A DNA stretch of 32,434 nucleotides from a virus. How positions within the stretch are numbered: position 1 is the stretch's first letter; each line of letters begins with the position of its first letter. Shown piece after piece: positions 9,635-15,722 of the stretch. Location of the stretch: positions 1 through 32,434 of the IMG/VR virus record IMGVR_UViG_3300030329_003487. The stretch is one strand, 5' to 3'. A program made the translations under genes and the position numbers. Below the pieces are notes generated by a model. It was not told where the DNA came from and did not search any database. It saw nothing but the letters and a program-made list of their open reading frames with translations.

Positions 9635-10321
9635 TTATAGTATATCAATTTCACCCTTGTCAAGTATTTTTTTTACTTTAACGATGATAGATTTTTTAAT
9701 GTTCTTGATTTGTTTATATCCAGGTTGTCTGTTTTTTTCGGTTGTTCGATATCCCATTGTTTGGGCCACTTCTTTTTCAGAAAGATGATCTATATATAAG
9801 AGTTTATAAATTTGCCACTCGTTAGCTTTTAATGAATCTTTCATTTTTACATGAAGCTTTTCGGCGGCTTCTTCTACATTAAAAAAATCAGCAGAAATAG
9901 AATGAATTTCCTTGGTGTGATTTTCTAGCGGAAGGGGTAGTTTTGCATCGTGTGCTCTTTTCTTGGTTTTTTCCCAATGTGCAAATAATGGACACGTACC
10001 ATTTTGGTCTCCATATATCATACAATGATCGCTACCTTCGGCAGCAGCACATTTCAAACAGGGTCTAGTGAAATTACCATAATTGTTTCTAATGAGATTT
10101 TTGATTTGGTTTGATATAATACGATTAACCCACGGCCCTAACGGCTTTTCTGGGTCATACATATCCCATTTTTTGTAAATGTGAATTCTTAAAATTTGAG
10201 AAACATCATCAAAATCCATCCAAGCTAAAGCAGTTAAATTCCATTTATTCCTGCGTTTGTTTATCTCTTGGTCGATTTCTTTAATACATTTTTCAAACTG
10301 TGGCCTACGTTTCTTGGGCAT
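9635..10321 (-). CDS. Sigma-70-like RNA polymerase sigma factor with zinc-knuckle insertion
   Basis: 228 residues. Residues 30-85 (WMDFDDVSQILRIHIYKKW, then PWVNRIISNQIKNLIR) resemble sigma region 2, which contacts core polymerase and the -10 element. Residues 165-222 (WQIYKLLYIDHLSEKEVAQTMGY and the basic helix after it) resemble region 4. Between them sit four cysteines (88, 91, 100, 110; CLKC, C, C), an insertion I read as a zinc knuckle. ECF-like and phage late sigma factors have this size. It lies at the head of the morphogenesis genes, consistent with late-gene control (inference). The downstream start at 9632 is only two bases away. Confidence 0.72.
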   Translation of the reverse strand: MPKKRRPQFEKCIKEIDQEINKRRNKWNLTALAWMDFDDVSQILRIHIYKKWDMYDPEKPLGPWVNRIISNQIKNLIRNNYGNFTRPCLKCAAAEGSDHCMIYGDQNGTCPLFAHWEKTKKRAHDAKLPLPLENHTKEIHSISADFFNVEEAAEKLHVKMKDSLKANEWQIYKLLYIDHLSEKEVAQTMGYRTTEKNRQPGYKQIKNIKKSIIVKVKKILDKGEIDIL

Positions 10322-10331
10322 AATAAGCTAG

Positions 10332-10718
10332 CTATTTTTCTCTTATAGCTCCAGCCTCTTTTTGGAATTGTTTTAGAAACTCTTCATTGGATAAGCTTTC
10401 AGATTGAGGATTATCCATTTGCGTTGATTCTCTTGTTTCTGGATTAAGAGTTCCGATGGCATCTTCAAATTTAATGCCTTTATTTGGTCTAATATCAATT
10501 TCAACATCTAGACTCTCAAGAGATGGAACTTGCAAAACATCTGTTTCTTCAGGCTCTTCTTCATTAGCAAGAGTCTGAGATCGACGTTTCATTGGTCTGG
10601 GGTTATTTTTTTGCGTTTTAGCGTGCGAACTCAAAGAATTGCCGCAATTTTGGCAAAACTTAGGCTTTTGAGACCCATGTTTATTCGGGTTTCCGCAAGA
10701 TTGACAATATATAACCAT
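10332..10718 (-). CDS. Zinc-ribbon protein, unknown role
   Basis: 128 residues. The N-terminus has a classic double CxxC zinc ribbon (YCQSCGNPN, then FCQNCGNSL; Cys 5, 8, 22, 25). The rest is low-complexity, acidic and probably disordered (Glu/Pro/Ser/Asn-rich, for example NEEEPEETDVLQVPSLESLDVEIDIRP), ending in a short charged helix. It sits just upstream of the sigma-like gene, so a transcription-accessory or assembly role is possible, but nothing in the sequence proves it. Confidence 0.65.
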   Translation of the reverse strand: MVIYCQSCGNPNKHGSQKPKFCQNCGNSLSSHAKTQKNNPRPMKRRSQTLANEEEPEETDVLQVPSLESLDVEIDIRPNKGIKFEDAIGTLNPETRESTQMDNPQSESLSNEEFLKQFQKEAGAIREK

Positions 10719-10761
10719 AATTTATTATACCTTTTCAGTTTTTAAAAATCAACTTTTTAAA

Positions 10762-10779
10762 GTGTAATATCAATTACAC
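10762..10779 (+). promoter_or_regulatory. Perfect 7-bp inverted repeat at the start of the SprT-like gene
   Basis: GTGTAAT and ATTACAC arms separated by four bases end one base before the ATG at 10781. The left arm includes TAATAT, a possible -10 hexamer. There is no convincing Shine-Dalgarno. A related GTGTAA/TTACAC pair lies at 12009-12030, before the only other plus-strand gene, suggesting a shared operator. Confidence 0.5.
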
Positions 10780-10780
10780 C

Positions 10781-11125
10781 ATGAAAAAGCCTTTTGTATT
10801 CCTAACTAATAAAAGAATAAGGTACGAGCTTTTTCTCAAAAAACCACCAAAATGCTATAAAGCAGTCGGTTTGTGCTATGATCCCATAGAGGAAAACCCC
10901 AAGATATTGGTAGACCCTAAGCTCCCAGAGAAGGAATTACTCAACACAATAGTTCATGAAGTTGCTCACGCATTCTTTTGGGAAGCCTCTGAAGAAAACG
11001 TTACAAAGTTTGCAAATACAGTAGCTAGATTTCTTTATAAAGAGGGTTGGCGTAAAGAAAAACCTTCCGCCGCTAAAACCAAATCGGGCAGAAAGCGTTG
11101 CGCGAGAAAAAAAAGTAATTCTTGA
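10781..11125 (+). CDS. SprT-like zinc metallopeptidase-like protein
   Basis: 114 residues. The motif HEVAHAFFWE contains HExxH (residues about 54-58), with a downstream Glu and a C-terminal basic tail (KSGRKRCARKK). Small HExxH proteins of this shape occur in phages as SprT/Spartan-like or ImmA-like proteases; here no helix-turn-helix is present, so SprT-like is favoured. One of only two plus-strand genes, it is divergent from the zinc-ribbon gene and convergent with PhoH. The start has no strong ribosome site but follows an inverted repeat immediately. Confidence 0.6.
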   Translation: MKKPFVFLTNKRIRYELFLKKPPKCYKAVGLCYDPIEENPKILVDPKLPEKELLNTIVHEVAHAFFWEASEENVTKFANTVARFLYKEGWRKEKPSAAKTKSGRKRCARKKSNS

Positions 11126-11136
11126 ATCATATGTTT

Positions 11137-11163
11137 CACGAAGCAGTTATACAACTGTTCGTG
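11137..11163. terminator. Hairpin between convergent genes
   Basis: Stem CACGAA-g-CAGTT pairing with AACTG-TTCGTG around a four-base loop, with one bulged base. It lies between the plus-strand SprT-like gene and the minus-strand PhoH gene. No strong T tract follows on either strand, so termination is plausible rather than shown. Confidence 0.45.
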
Positions 11164-11180
11164 GATTTGTTTGTGCATCC

Positions 11181-11210
11181 ATAATTATCCATAAATATCT
11201 ATAATTAATC
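11181..11210. repeat. AT-rich 10-bp-phased array (three units) at the PhoH 3' end
   Basis: ATAATTATCC, ATAAATATCT and ATAATTAATC follow each other with a 10-bp period. The last unit overlaps the PhoH stop codon. Similar arrays recur at 13055, 21343, 28657, 28848, 29069, 29561 and 30424. Confidence 0.6.
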
Positions 11211-11987
11211 TTTGTGATTCAATTCGCTAAATTTCTTAACAAGAAACTTAACTAATTCAGAACGCATGATATCCTCTTCATTGAATTCAAAATAATAAAT
11301 TCCTTTTTCGATTGACTCTTCATCAGAAAATAATTTACATAAATCATCAAAAGCGCCAGTGAGGTGGGAACTACGTAAATCAGTCTGCAATGGATCAGCA
11401 AGGACAAAGGCTCTACTGCCATCACCTAAACGAGTAAGAACAGTAATAATTTCTTTCGATGTGCTATTTTGGGCTTCGTCAAGAATGACGCATTTTCCCT
11501 TCCAATTCATACCACGAGCGAAATTAACAGGGAACATGGAAATCCTCCCTTCGTTTTCTAATTTTTCAATACGGGTTTCCGCTAAAAGCTCATCGAGCTT
11601 ATCAAGAAAAGGTAAATTATAAAATCTTAATTTATCTTCCGCTGAGCCTGGTAAATATCCCAGCCTAGATTCGGAAGACTCTACAGCCGATCTTAAATAC
11701 ATAATATCAGAAATAATTTTCATATTAAGCATTTGAAGGCCGCAATAAACAGAAAGCAGGGTTTTTGATGTTCCTGCTGGGCCATTAACGAAAACGATTT
11801 TCGTTGAAGGGTCAAGAGCAACTCTAAAAAATTCTTTTTGTTTTTCCGTCCATTTGAATTGATTAATTTTGATTTTTCTTTTGATGGGGTTTTCTGGATT
11901 AAAATTATCCGTAATTGCTTCTTCAAGCTGTTCGGCTATGTCATCCCTTGCATTGGCTCGTGGAGAGCTCGATTTGCTTTTGGCCAT
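11205..11987 (-). CDS. phoH: PhoH-like ATPase
   Basis: 260 residues. P-loop ATPase of the PhoH family, with Walker A GPAGTSKT at 69-76, the family segment YLRSAVESSESRLGYLPGS at about 97-115 and Walker B VILDEAQN at 167-174. PhoH proteins are common in marine phages and resemble the helicase half of RecD2-type or RNA-acting ATPases; the in vivo role is unsettled. AAAGGA lies ten bases before the ATG. The first 35 residues are a charged, probably flexible extension. The start is divergent from the C39-like lipoprotein gene. Confidence 0.9.
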   Translation of the reverse strand: MAKSKSSSPRANARDDIAEQLEEAITDNFNPENPIKRKIKINQFKWTEKQKEFFRVALDPSTKIVFVNGPAGTSKTLLSVYCGLQMLNMKIISDIMYLRSAVESSESRLGYLPGSAEDKLRFYNLPFLDKLDELLAETRIEKLENEGRISMFPVNFARGMNWKGKCVILDEAQNSTSKEIITVLTRLGDGSRAFVLADPLQTDLRSSHLTGAFDDLCKLFSDEESIEKGIYYFEFNEEDIMRSELVKFLVKKFSELNHKD

Positions 11988-12008
11988 TTGTTTTTCCTTT
12001 GATAAAGG

Positions 12009-12030
12009 TTACACGCAAAAAACAGTGTAA
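12009..12030. promoter_or_regulatory. TTACAC/GTGTAA inverted repeat in the divergent phoH/lipoprotein gap
   Basis: TTACAC at 12009-12014 and GTGTAA at 12025-12030 form a 6-bp inverted repeat with a ten-base A-rich gap. It sits between divergent starts at 11987 and 12043, a natural operator position. TAAATA just inside the right arm could serve as a -10 for the plus-strand gene. Confidence 0.45.
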
Positions 12031-12042
12031 ATAAAAGTAGAA

Positions 12043-12564
12043 ATGAAAGCCTACATCAAAAAAATGTCTTGGGTGCTGGCTGTTTTGTTTCTTTTCTTAC
12101 ATTCGGGGTGTGGTCTTTTAAACTATAATTCATTTAAAAAAGAAAATGGAAATTATATTAGACACTATAATTCATGTGGACCCGATGCTATTCAAGACGC
12201 AATGAAAGCTCTTGAAAACAAATTAATATCAAAAAAAAATATCAGCACCGAAATCCAATCCAATGGAAACGTAAGAAGAACACTAATAGCAGCAATTGTC
12301 CATCATAATGGTTTATGGGTTACTTTCCCCTCTGAACTTAAGAAATACTTCTCAGATAGAGAATATGAAGTAACAAACACCACTCTAGATTCTCTTGTCG
12401 AAGGTGATGTTGCTATTGTTTTAATCAAAGGGCGAATTGTATATGGAGAATGGCATTGGATCACATGGCCAACCTATTCAAAAGAAAAAATCAAAAATTA
12501 TTACAAGCATACAGACACTTCAGTAATAAAGGTATACAAAATAAAAAAGAGAGCCGCGAATTAA
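12043..12564 (+). CDS. Putative lipoprotein with a C39-like cysteine peptidase fold
   Basis: 173 residues. Residues 1-22 form a lipoprotein signal peptide (KK, then a Val/Leu/Phe run, then HSGC with Cys23 as lipid anchor; His in the lipobox is unusual). The mature part has CGPDAIQDAM (Cys45) and GEWHWITWP (His138), the Cys-then-His arrangement of C39/papain-like domains. Such proteins cleave peptides or have lost activity. A phage-encoded exported peptidase-like lipoprotein could alter the host envelope or exclude other phages; this is inference. It is one of two plus-strand genes and stands as a single cistron, suggesting a moron. Confidence 0.6.
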   Translation: MKAYIKKMSWVLAVLFLFLHSGCGLLNYNSFKKENGNYIRHYNSCGPDAIQDAMKALENKLISKKNISTEIQSNGNVRRTLIAAIVHHNGLWVTFPSELKKYFSDREYEVTNTTLDSLVEGDVAIVLIKGRIVYGEWHWITWPTYSKEKIKNYYKHTDTSVIKVYKIKKRAAN

Positions 12565-12661
12565 CACGGCCCCCCGCTCGGCATTGCGTCGAGCTAAGAA
12601 GCGGACGCCCTGAAAGCGTTTTAGGATCGACTGAGCGCGAGTCCTTGCTTCTTTAAATATT
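12565..12661. other. GC-rich structured gap between convergent genes (terminator or small RNA)
   Basis: About 97 bases, clearly richer in G+C than the flanks. One hairpin pairs GCTCG (12576-12580) with CGAGC (12590-12594). A second pairs AAGAAGC-GGAC (12596-12606) with GTCC-TT-GCTTCTT (12641-12653), followed on the plus strand by TTTAAATATTTTA. It can end the plus-strand lipoprotein transcript and may also act for the opposing HNH gene. A short open frame through it has no other support. Confidence 0.5.
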
Positions 12662-13036
12662 TTATCCCTTTTTTTGTATTCCGTCAAAAAAATTTTTCAC
12701 TCTTGTCCTAGAATATACATTCTTTGCTAAATTAACAGGTATACAAACAAATTCTACATTACCCCGAATGTATCCCCTATTGGGGTTTATCCTATCCAAA
12801 GAAGCTACTTTTAGGTCTTTTGATCCGTTCAATCCGTTTAACCTCTTCGTCGATGAAGTAAGCACCATCTCATAGCCTGTATACGGACAAATGCCTCCTT
12901 GTTTTTCCCAAATTTTTTTTAAATACTTGGGGGATATGTCAAATTCCTTGCACCAAGAGGGTTTTATCCTTCTTGGCCTGTTCGCTTTACCCTTTGACTC
13001 ATTATAGTAGTACTTAAAAGGTGATAGTTCGTCCAT
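12662..13036 (-). CDS. HNH-type endonuclease-like protein
   Basis: 124 residues. It has a compact HNH-like core: GGICPYTGYEM (Cys50), ASLDRINPNRGYIRGNVEFVC (Asp81, Arg82, Cys98) and NLAKN. This is the 'CxxTG ... LDRI ... GYxxGNVxxVC' pattern of phage and restriction HNH nucleases; the first His of the classical motif is replaced, as in several phage members. It may be a free-standing homing endonuclease or a packaging-related nickase. It is isolated between a GC-rich structured gap and the methyltransferase gene. No good Shine-Dalgarno is seen. Confidence 0.7.
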   Translation of the reverse strand: MDELSPFKYYYNESKGKANRPRRIKPSWCKEFDISPKYLKKIWEKQGGICPYTGYEMVLTSSTKRLNGLNGSKDLKVASLDRINPNRGYIRGNVEFVCIPVNLAKNVYSRTRVKNFFDGIQKKG

Positions 13037-13054
13037 AATAGACGTTAGTTGTTT

Positions 13055-13084
13055 GTAATTATGTTTATTTATTCATAATTATAA
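13055..13084. repeat. AT-rich 10-bp-phased array at the methyltransferase 3' end
   Basis: GTAATTATGT, TTATTTATTC and ATAATTATAA follow with a 10-bp period; the array covers the methyltransferase stop codon and lies just upstream of the HNH gene. It belongs to the same family as the array at 11181. Confidence 0.45.
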
Positions 13085-13610
13085 CACCAAATTGCCTTTC
13101 GCCATTATAGCGGAGTAGTTCGACTGAGTAATTGTCAAAATAATTCTTTAATTCTTTTATCCACCAACAAATATCCTTAATTGTTTTATGCGCGTTTGTT
13201 CCATCAGGCAGTATTGAGTATGCCTCCCTTGTGCAAACCACTAAATACATCACAGAAGGGTCTAAAATATCAAATTGATTATAAACGCCCCGAAGCTCAT
13301 CTTCATAAACATGCTCTAATACATCAGTACATATCAACATATCGTACTTTTTATCAGGAAGGTCTTTGTATTCTGGTATTGCTGGGTCGTAACCGTCTAC
13401 ATTAACGCTTAGGTTTGAATCATTTAAGGCTTTTAACAGCGTTCCCTTGCCGCATCCAAAATCAATAACAGAATTTAATTCATCAAACGCACCGAATTTA
13501 CGTTGTTTGATTATTTTTTCTACTTCTAATAGATACCCAATACTAGTCGCCCCATACGAAGGGTCTTGTTCATGTAGGGTTTTGTATAAATCTGCGTCCC
13601 GGAAATTCAC
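13065..13610 (-). CDS. Class I SAM-dependent methyltransferase
   Basis: 181 residues. Motif I is VIDFGCGKGTLL (about 48-59), followed by an acidic ligand region (VDGYDP) and a motif II/III-like YDMLICTDVLEHV with the 'D.LEH' turn typical of small-molecule or carbohydrate-modifying methyltransferases (Methyltransf_11/23 type). There is no NPPY/DPPY DNA-methylase motif, so DNA methylation is less likely. The substrate cannot be told. Upstream lies a gap with long G and C tracts. Confidence 0.75.
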   Translation of the reverse strand: MNFRDADLYKTLHEQDPSYGATSIGYLLEVEKIIKQRKFGAFDELNSVIDFGCGKGTLLKALNDSNLSVNVDGYDPAIPEYKDLPDKKYDMLICTDVLEHVYEDELRGVYNQFDILDPSVMYLVVCTREAYSILPDGTNAHKTIKDICWWIKELKNYFDNYSVELLRYNGERQFGVIIMNK

Positions 13611-13796
13611 TTTTAATTATAATTAATAATTGGAAAGTTGTCAAATTTTTGGAATAGGGGGGTCTTTTGGCTGGGGAGAATGATGACAGACACCCCCCCC
13701 GCTTAAATAAATCCCCCCTATTTAGCTTTTTTTGGAAAGGGGGGGCAAAAAAATGCCATACCGTTCTGGCTTTGAATATAATTTAGCTAGATTTTA
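13611..13796. other. Gap with alternating long G and C tracts
   Basis: No convincing gene. AATAGGGGGG (13653-13662) pairs perfectly with CCCCCCTATT (13713-13722). An eight-C tract lies between them, and a further seven-G tract (13739-13745) could compete for the C runs. Homopolymer G/C runs are striking in this AT-rich sequence. Possible roles are termination after the 75-residue gene or control of the methyltransferase gene downstream. Assembly error in the homopolymers is also possible. Confidence 0.45.
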
Positions 13797-14024
13797 TTAG
13801 TGAATCCATTCCCAGAGTCTTTCGTGTCTCCAGTCAGCGAATTTTTCGGAATCGTTTAGTTCGTCCAACTCTTCTGAACTCATTTCGCGGTAACTCTCAC
13901 CGTCTTTTATCCAGCACTCACTTATAAAAGCATCACAAAAATCAGGATAATCTTCAAAATTTACATTTTCCCAAGCATCATCCGCTAAATTTTTTGTGTC
14001 AATTTCTGTTTTTACGTTTTTCAT
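13797..14024 (-). CDS. Small acidic phage protein, unknown
   Basis: 75 residues, very acidic and Trp-rich (YPDFCDAFISECWIKDGE, then DWRHERLWEWIH). The 'YPDFCDAFI' stretch is reminiscent of small conserved hypothetical phage proteins, but I recognise no function. No Shine-Dalgarno is present; instead TAAACT lies exactly six bases before the ATG, the same spacing as the proposed leaderless genes at 14.8-18.5 kb. A 13-bp repeat array lies immediately upstream. Confidence 0.65.
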   Translation of the reverse strand: MKNVKTEIDTKNLADDAWENVNFEDYPDFCDAFISECWIKDGESYREMSSEELDELNDSEKFADWRHERLWEWIH

Positions 14025-14048
14025 AATTAAAGTTTAAAATTAATTCGC

Positions 14049-14163
14049 TAAATAAATTACTTAAATAAATTACCGCATCAATCGCTGGCATCAATTCCCG
14101 CATCAATTGTCCGTATCAATTGTCCGTATCAATTGGCGGTATCAATTGGCGGTAGTAATACGC
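14049..14163. repeat. 13-bp iteron array flanked by AT-rich 13-mers
   Basis: Seven tandem 13-bp units (consensus CGTATCAATTGTC) run from 14073 to 14163, several containing the palindrome CAATTG. They are preceded by two copies of TAAATAAATTAC (14049-14060, 14062-14073) that keep the same 13-bp spacing. Iterons beside AT-rich 13-mers are the classic layout of replication origins; an operator array for the 75-residue gene is the alternative. Confidence 0.6.
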
Positions 14164-14171
14164 ACCTTTAA

Positions 14172-14187
14172 TTTAGTGAGGGTTAAT
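14172..14187 (-). promoter_or_regulatory. Sequence identical to the phage T3 promoter core
   Basis: On the minus strand ATTAACCCTCACTAAA matches positions -16 to -1 of the T3 RNA polymerase promoter (AATTAACCCTCACTAAA) exactly. The +1 to +6 region (TTAAAG) lacks the GGGAGA start. It also encodes the last codons and stop of the 89-residue gene, and points at the iteron array. No T7-like polymerase gene is in the window, so function is uncertain. Confidence 0.35.
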
Positions 14188-14442
14188 CTCACGGTCATCC
14201 ACAAAGCTATTCCAGAAGGGCAAGCGGGCAAGCTCCTCTGTGCTTTGTTCGGTTACTTTAACCAGCACCAAGCCGAGGCGTTGGCGACGGTGCGCGTTCA
14301 TGCCCCGATTGATTTCTTTAATGTCGTAAGGGTGAAAGCTGTGGTCAGCATAAGTGAACCGTGCATGAGTTGCACCCTCTGCTACTGCGTTGGCGTACTT
14401 TTTCCAGTCCTCTGGGCTTAATTCTGATAGTAGATTTTCCAT
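14173..14442 (-). CDS. Small hypothetical protein
   Basis: 89 residues from the ATG at 14442 (MENLLSELSPEDW). A longer frame to 14487 exists but overlaps the upstream gene by 38 bases. N-terminal helix, then a segment rich in His/Tyr/Arg (THARFTYADHSFHPYDIKE) and a basic helix. No family recognised. Its stop codon lies in the T3-promoter-like sequence. Confidence 0.6.
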   Translation of the reverse strand: MENLLSELSPEDWKKYANAVAEGATHARFTYADHSFHPYDIKEINRGMNAHRRQRLGLVLVKVTEQSTEELARLPFWNSFVDDREINPH

Positions 14443-14449
14443 AATCGTT

Positions 14450-14662
14450 TTAGTCTCTGTCTCTGATGTCGTTGCCATCATTGTCATTGTAATAGCCTGA
14501 CACGCCCCACATCTCGTCGTAGTTGGGGGAGTTGTTTGCCACTGGTCGCACGGGGGGAAGCTCTGGCACGGGTACTTCCAGCGCGGCTGCTTGTTTGGCT
14601 TCTTCTTTCTCTTTCATCTTATCCCTTATCCTTAAAATGTTTAACCAGTCTGCTCTTTTCAT
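14450..14662 (-). CDS. Small charged hypothetical protein
   Basis: 70 residues (MKRADWLNILRIRDKMKEKEEAKQ). A charged N-terminal helix is followed by a Pro/Val linker (VPVPELPPVRPV) and a polar Tyr/Asn/Asp-rich tail. I chose the ATG at 14662, one base after the upstream stop, over the ATG at 14695 that overlaps the previous gene. GGAAATGGA may serve as a weak ribosome site. Function unknown. Confidence 0.55.
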   Translation of the reverse strand: MKRADWLNILRIRDKMKEKEEAKQAAALEVPVPELPPVRPVANNSPNYDEMWGVSGYYNDNDGNDIRDRD

Positions 14663-14663
14663 G

Positions 14664-14828
14664 CTATTCCATTTCCTGCCAGCTTTTGCCATCATCGTAA
14701 GAAATCAAATCCAATGCGTGGATGCAGATTGCCTCTTGTCCTTCGTGGTCAAATCCACGCACTTCGTACTCTGTACCGTTTACAACGGCGTTTCCGTTTT
14801 CGTTTAGTTGTATGTCGTTCATAATCAT
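14664..14828 (-). CDS. Small hypothetical protein, leaderless gene
   Basis: 54 residues (MIMNDIQLNENGNAVVNGTEYEV...). It reads like a compact beta-rich domain with a terminal YDDGKSWQEME. No Shine-Dalgarno is present: the extended -10 TGATACTAT ends six bases before the ATG, so the mRNA probably begins at the start codon. It is the last member of the promoter-ORF-hairpin cassette array. Confidence 0.6.
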   Translation of the reverse strand: MIMNDIQLNENGNAVVNGTEYEVRGFDHEGQEAICIHALDLISYDDGKSWQEME

Positions 14829-14834
14829 GCGTCT

Positions 14835-14871
14835 ATAGTATCACAGGAGGTGGGACATCCGTAGTCCCACC
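14835..14871 (-). promoter_or_regulatory. Boundary element A1: hairpin plus extended -10
   Basis: GGTGGGAC (14849-14856) and GTCCCACC (14864-14871) form a perfect 8-bp stem with a seven-base loop. The -10 TACTAT (14835-14840) with TG upstream follows on the minus strand. The hairpin occupies the -35 region of this promoter and lies just after the stop of the gene before it. Confidence 0.65.
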
Positions 14872-14883
14872 CCTTAAGTTCTT

Positions 14884-15120
14884 TCATACCTCTGGAAACC
14901 CTGCGTCATACGCCTGAACCTCTGCATCACTCCACAGAGGGTGAAAGTCGGTGAGTCCGTCCTCGGTATAGGCAAAAATCTCCGCTTTGAAAATAATTGC
15001 TCCCTTTTCATAGGCGTCCAAAACTATCACTTGAGCAATCTCGATCAGCGTGTCGATATCGTCATGCCAAGCCAGTTCGGTGTCGCCTTGCATCAGTTTG
15101 TATGTGTGTTTGTATTCCAT
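14884..15120 (-). CDS. Small hypothetical acidic protein
   Basis: 78 residues (MEYKHTYKLMQGDTELAWHDD...). Mixed alpha/beta pattern with hydrophobic helix TLIEIAQVIVLDAY, ending in DAEVQAYDAGFPEV. Unlike its neighbours it has a real leader with AAGGAAAC, so it is translated conventionally from a promoter at 15154-15190. Function unknown. Confidence 0.65.
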   Translation of the reverse strand: MEYKHTYKLMQGDTELAWHDDIDTLIEIAQVIVLDAYEKGAIIFKAEIFAYTEDGLTDFHPLWSDAEVQAYDAGFPEV

Positions 15121-15153
15121 TGTTTGTTTCCTTCTTTGTTTATGTCTGCGAAC

Positions 15154-15190
15154 ATTATCTCATAGAGGGTGGGACATCCGTAGTTCTATC
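15154..15190 (-). promoter_or_regulatory. Boundary element A2 (decayed hairpin) with -10 GATAAT
   Basis: The left arm GGTGGGAC (15168-15175) is intact but the right arm is changed to GTTCTATC. TGAGATAAT forms an extended -10 at 15154-15162. Transcription would start about 25 bases before the ATG at 15120, giving a leader with a ribosome site, unlike the other copies. Confidence 0.55.
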
Positions 15191-15200
15191 GAAATCTTTT

Positions 15201-15395
15201 TCAATTTTCTTCGTGTAACGTCCATACTGCGTGGGTTGTTACTGTATCGGGATTATCGTCCCAACGAATGGCGAGCCGCCCGTTAACGTGTTTGCGTGGG
15301 GTGTCTAACAGCCACGCCACAGCACCGACCTTGCGAGGGTTACGGTGATGGCTTACGCGCTGTCCAACGTGGGCTTTGTTCATCTTGATTTTCAT
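15201..15395 (-). CDS. Small SH3-like domain protein, leaderless gene
   Basis: 64 residues. The pattern 'VGQRVSHHRNPRKVGAVAWLL ... HVNGRLAIRWDD' resembles small SH3/KOW-like beta-barrels. It is similar to the product of 17995..18195 (shared start MKIK, VxHR, then PRHPVNG/PRKHVNG). The -10 TATACT ends six bases before the ATG and no Shine-Dalgarno is seen. It may be a nucleic-acid or protein adaptor. Confidence 0.6.
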   Translation of the reverse strand: MKIKMNKAHVGQRVSHHRNPRKVGAVAWLLDTPRKHVNGRLAIRWDDNPDTVTTHAVWTLHEEN

Positions 15396-15401
15396 GCTAG
15401 T

Positions 15402-15438
15402 AGTATATCACAAGAGGTGGGACATCTGCTGTCCTACC
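15402..15438 (-). promoter_or_regulatory. Boundary element A3
   Basis: Imperfect 8-bp stem (GGTGGGAC with GTCCTACC, 15416-15438) followed by TGATATACT. The TAG stop of the preceding gene lies inside the stem arm, and ATG of the next gene is six bases after TATACT. Confidence 0.65.
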
Positions 15439-15670
15439 ATGTAACTCTTTCAATCTTTTTTATGGTGCGAATCTGCCAAGGCTCGTCTTCAGTACGCCGC
15501 CAGCGACTAAAACCCTTGTTGCTTTCCACGATATAGCGAGCATGGTCTTTGTCTCGTGCTGCGATGAATACGGTGCTGTCATTGTCAAAGGTTACTTCCC
15601 AAGTGACTTCTGGTAGTGGTGGTAGGCTTCTCATCTGGTCGTCTCTCACTTTCTGGGTATAGTATGCCAT
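15434..15670 (-). CDS. Small hypothetical protein
   Basis: 78 residues from the ATG at 15670; an in-frame GTG (near 15651) or ATG (near 15636, MRSLPPLPEV) may be the true start. The frame extends upstream to 15814, but that part crosses the palindromic module and looks non-coding. The core 'TFDNDSTVFIAARDKDHARYIVE ... IRTIKKIERV' shares a plan with 16349..16531 and 18234..18452: beta strand, 'ARD-x-x-HA' helix, terminal KKIE strand. Possibly a small paralogous family. Confidence 0.55.
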   Translation of the reverse strand: MAYYTQKVRDDQMRSLPPLPEVTWEVTFDNDSTVFIAARDKDHARYIVESNKGFSRWRRTEDEPWQIRTIKKIERVTW

Positions 15671-15722
15671 AACAGTGACAAAAAAGCGAGAACAATCCAG
15701 GCAAGTTACTAACATTTTTTTT

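Noticed and set aside
12450-12656. Plus-strand ORF of 68 codons
   Set aside because: Overlaps the lipoprotein in another frame and the hairpin gap; composition is not protein-like.
14172-14187. Cloning-vector (T3 primer) contamination
   Set aside because: The flanks are not vector sequence and the bases fit the end of a plausible gene; still listed with low confidence.
14107-15286. Plus-strand ORFs over the small minus-strand genes
   Set aside because: They are antisense shadows without ribosome sites or promoters and cross promoters and iterons.
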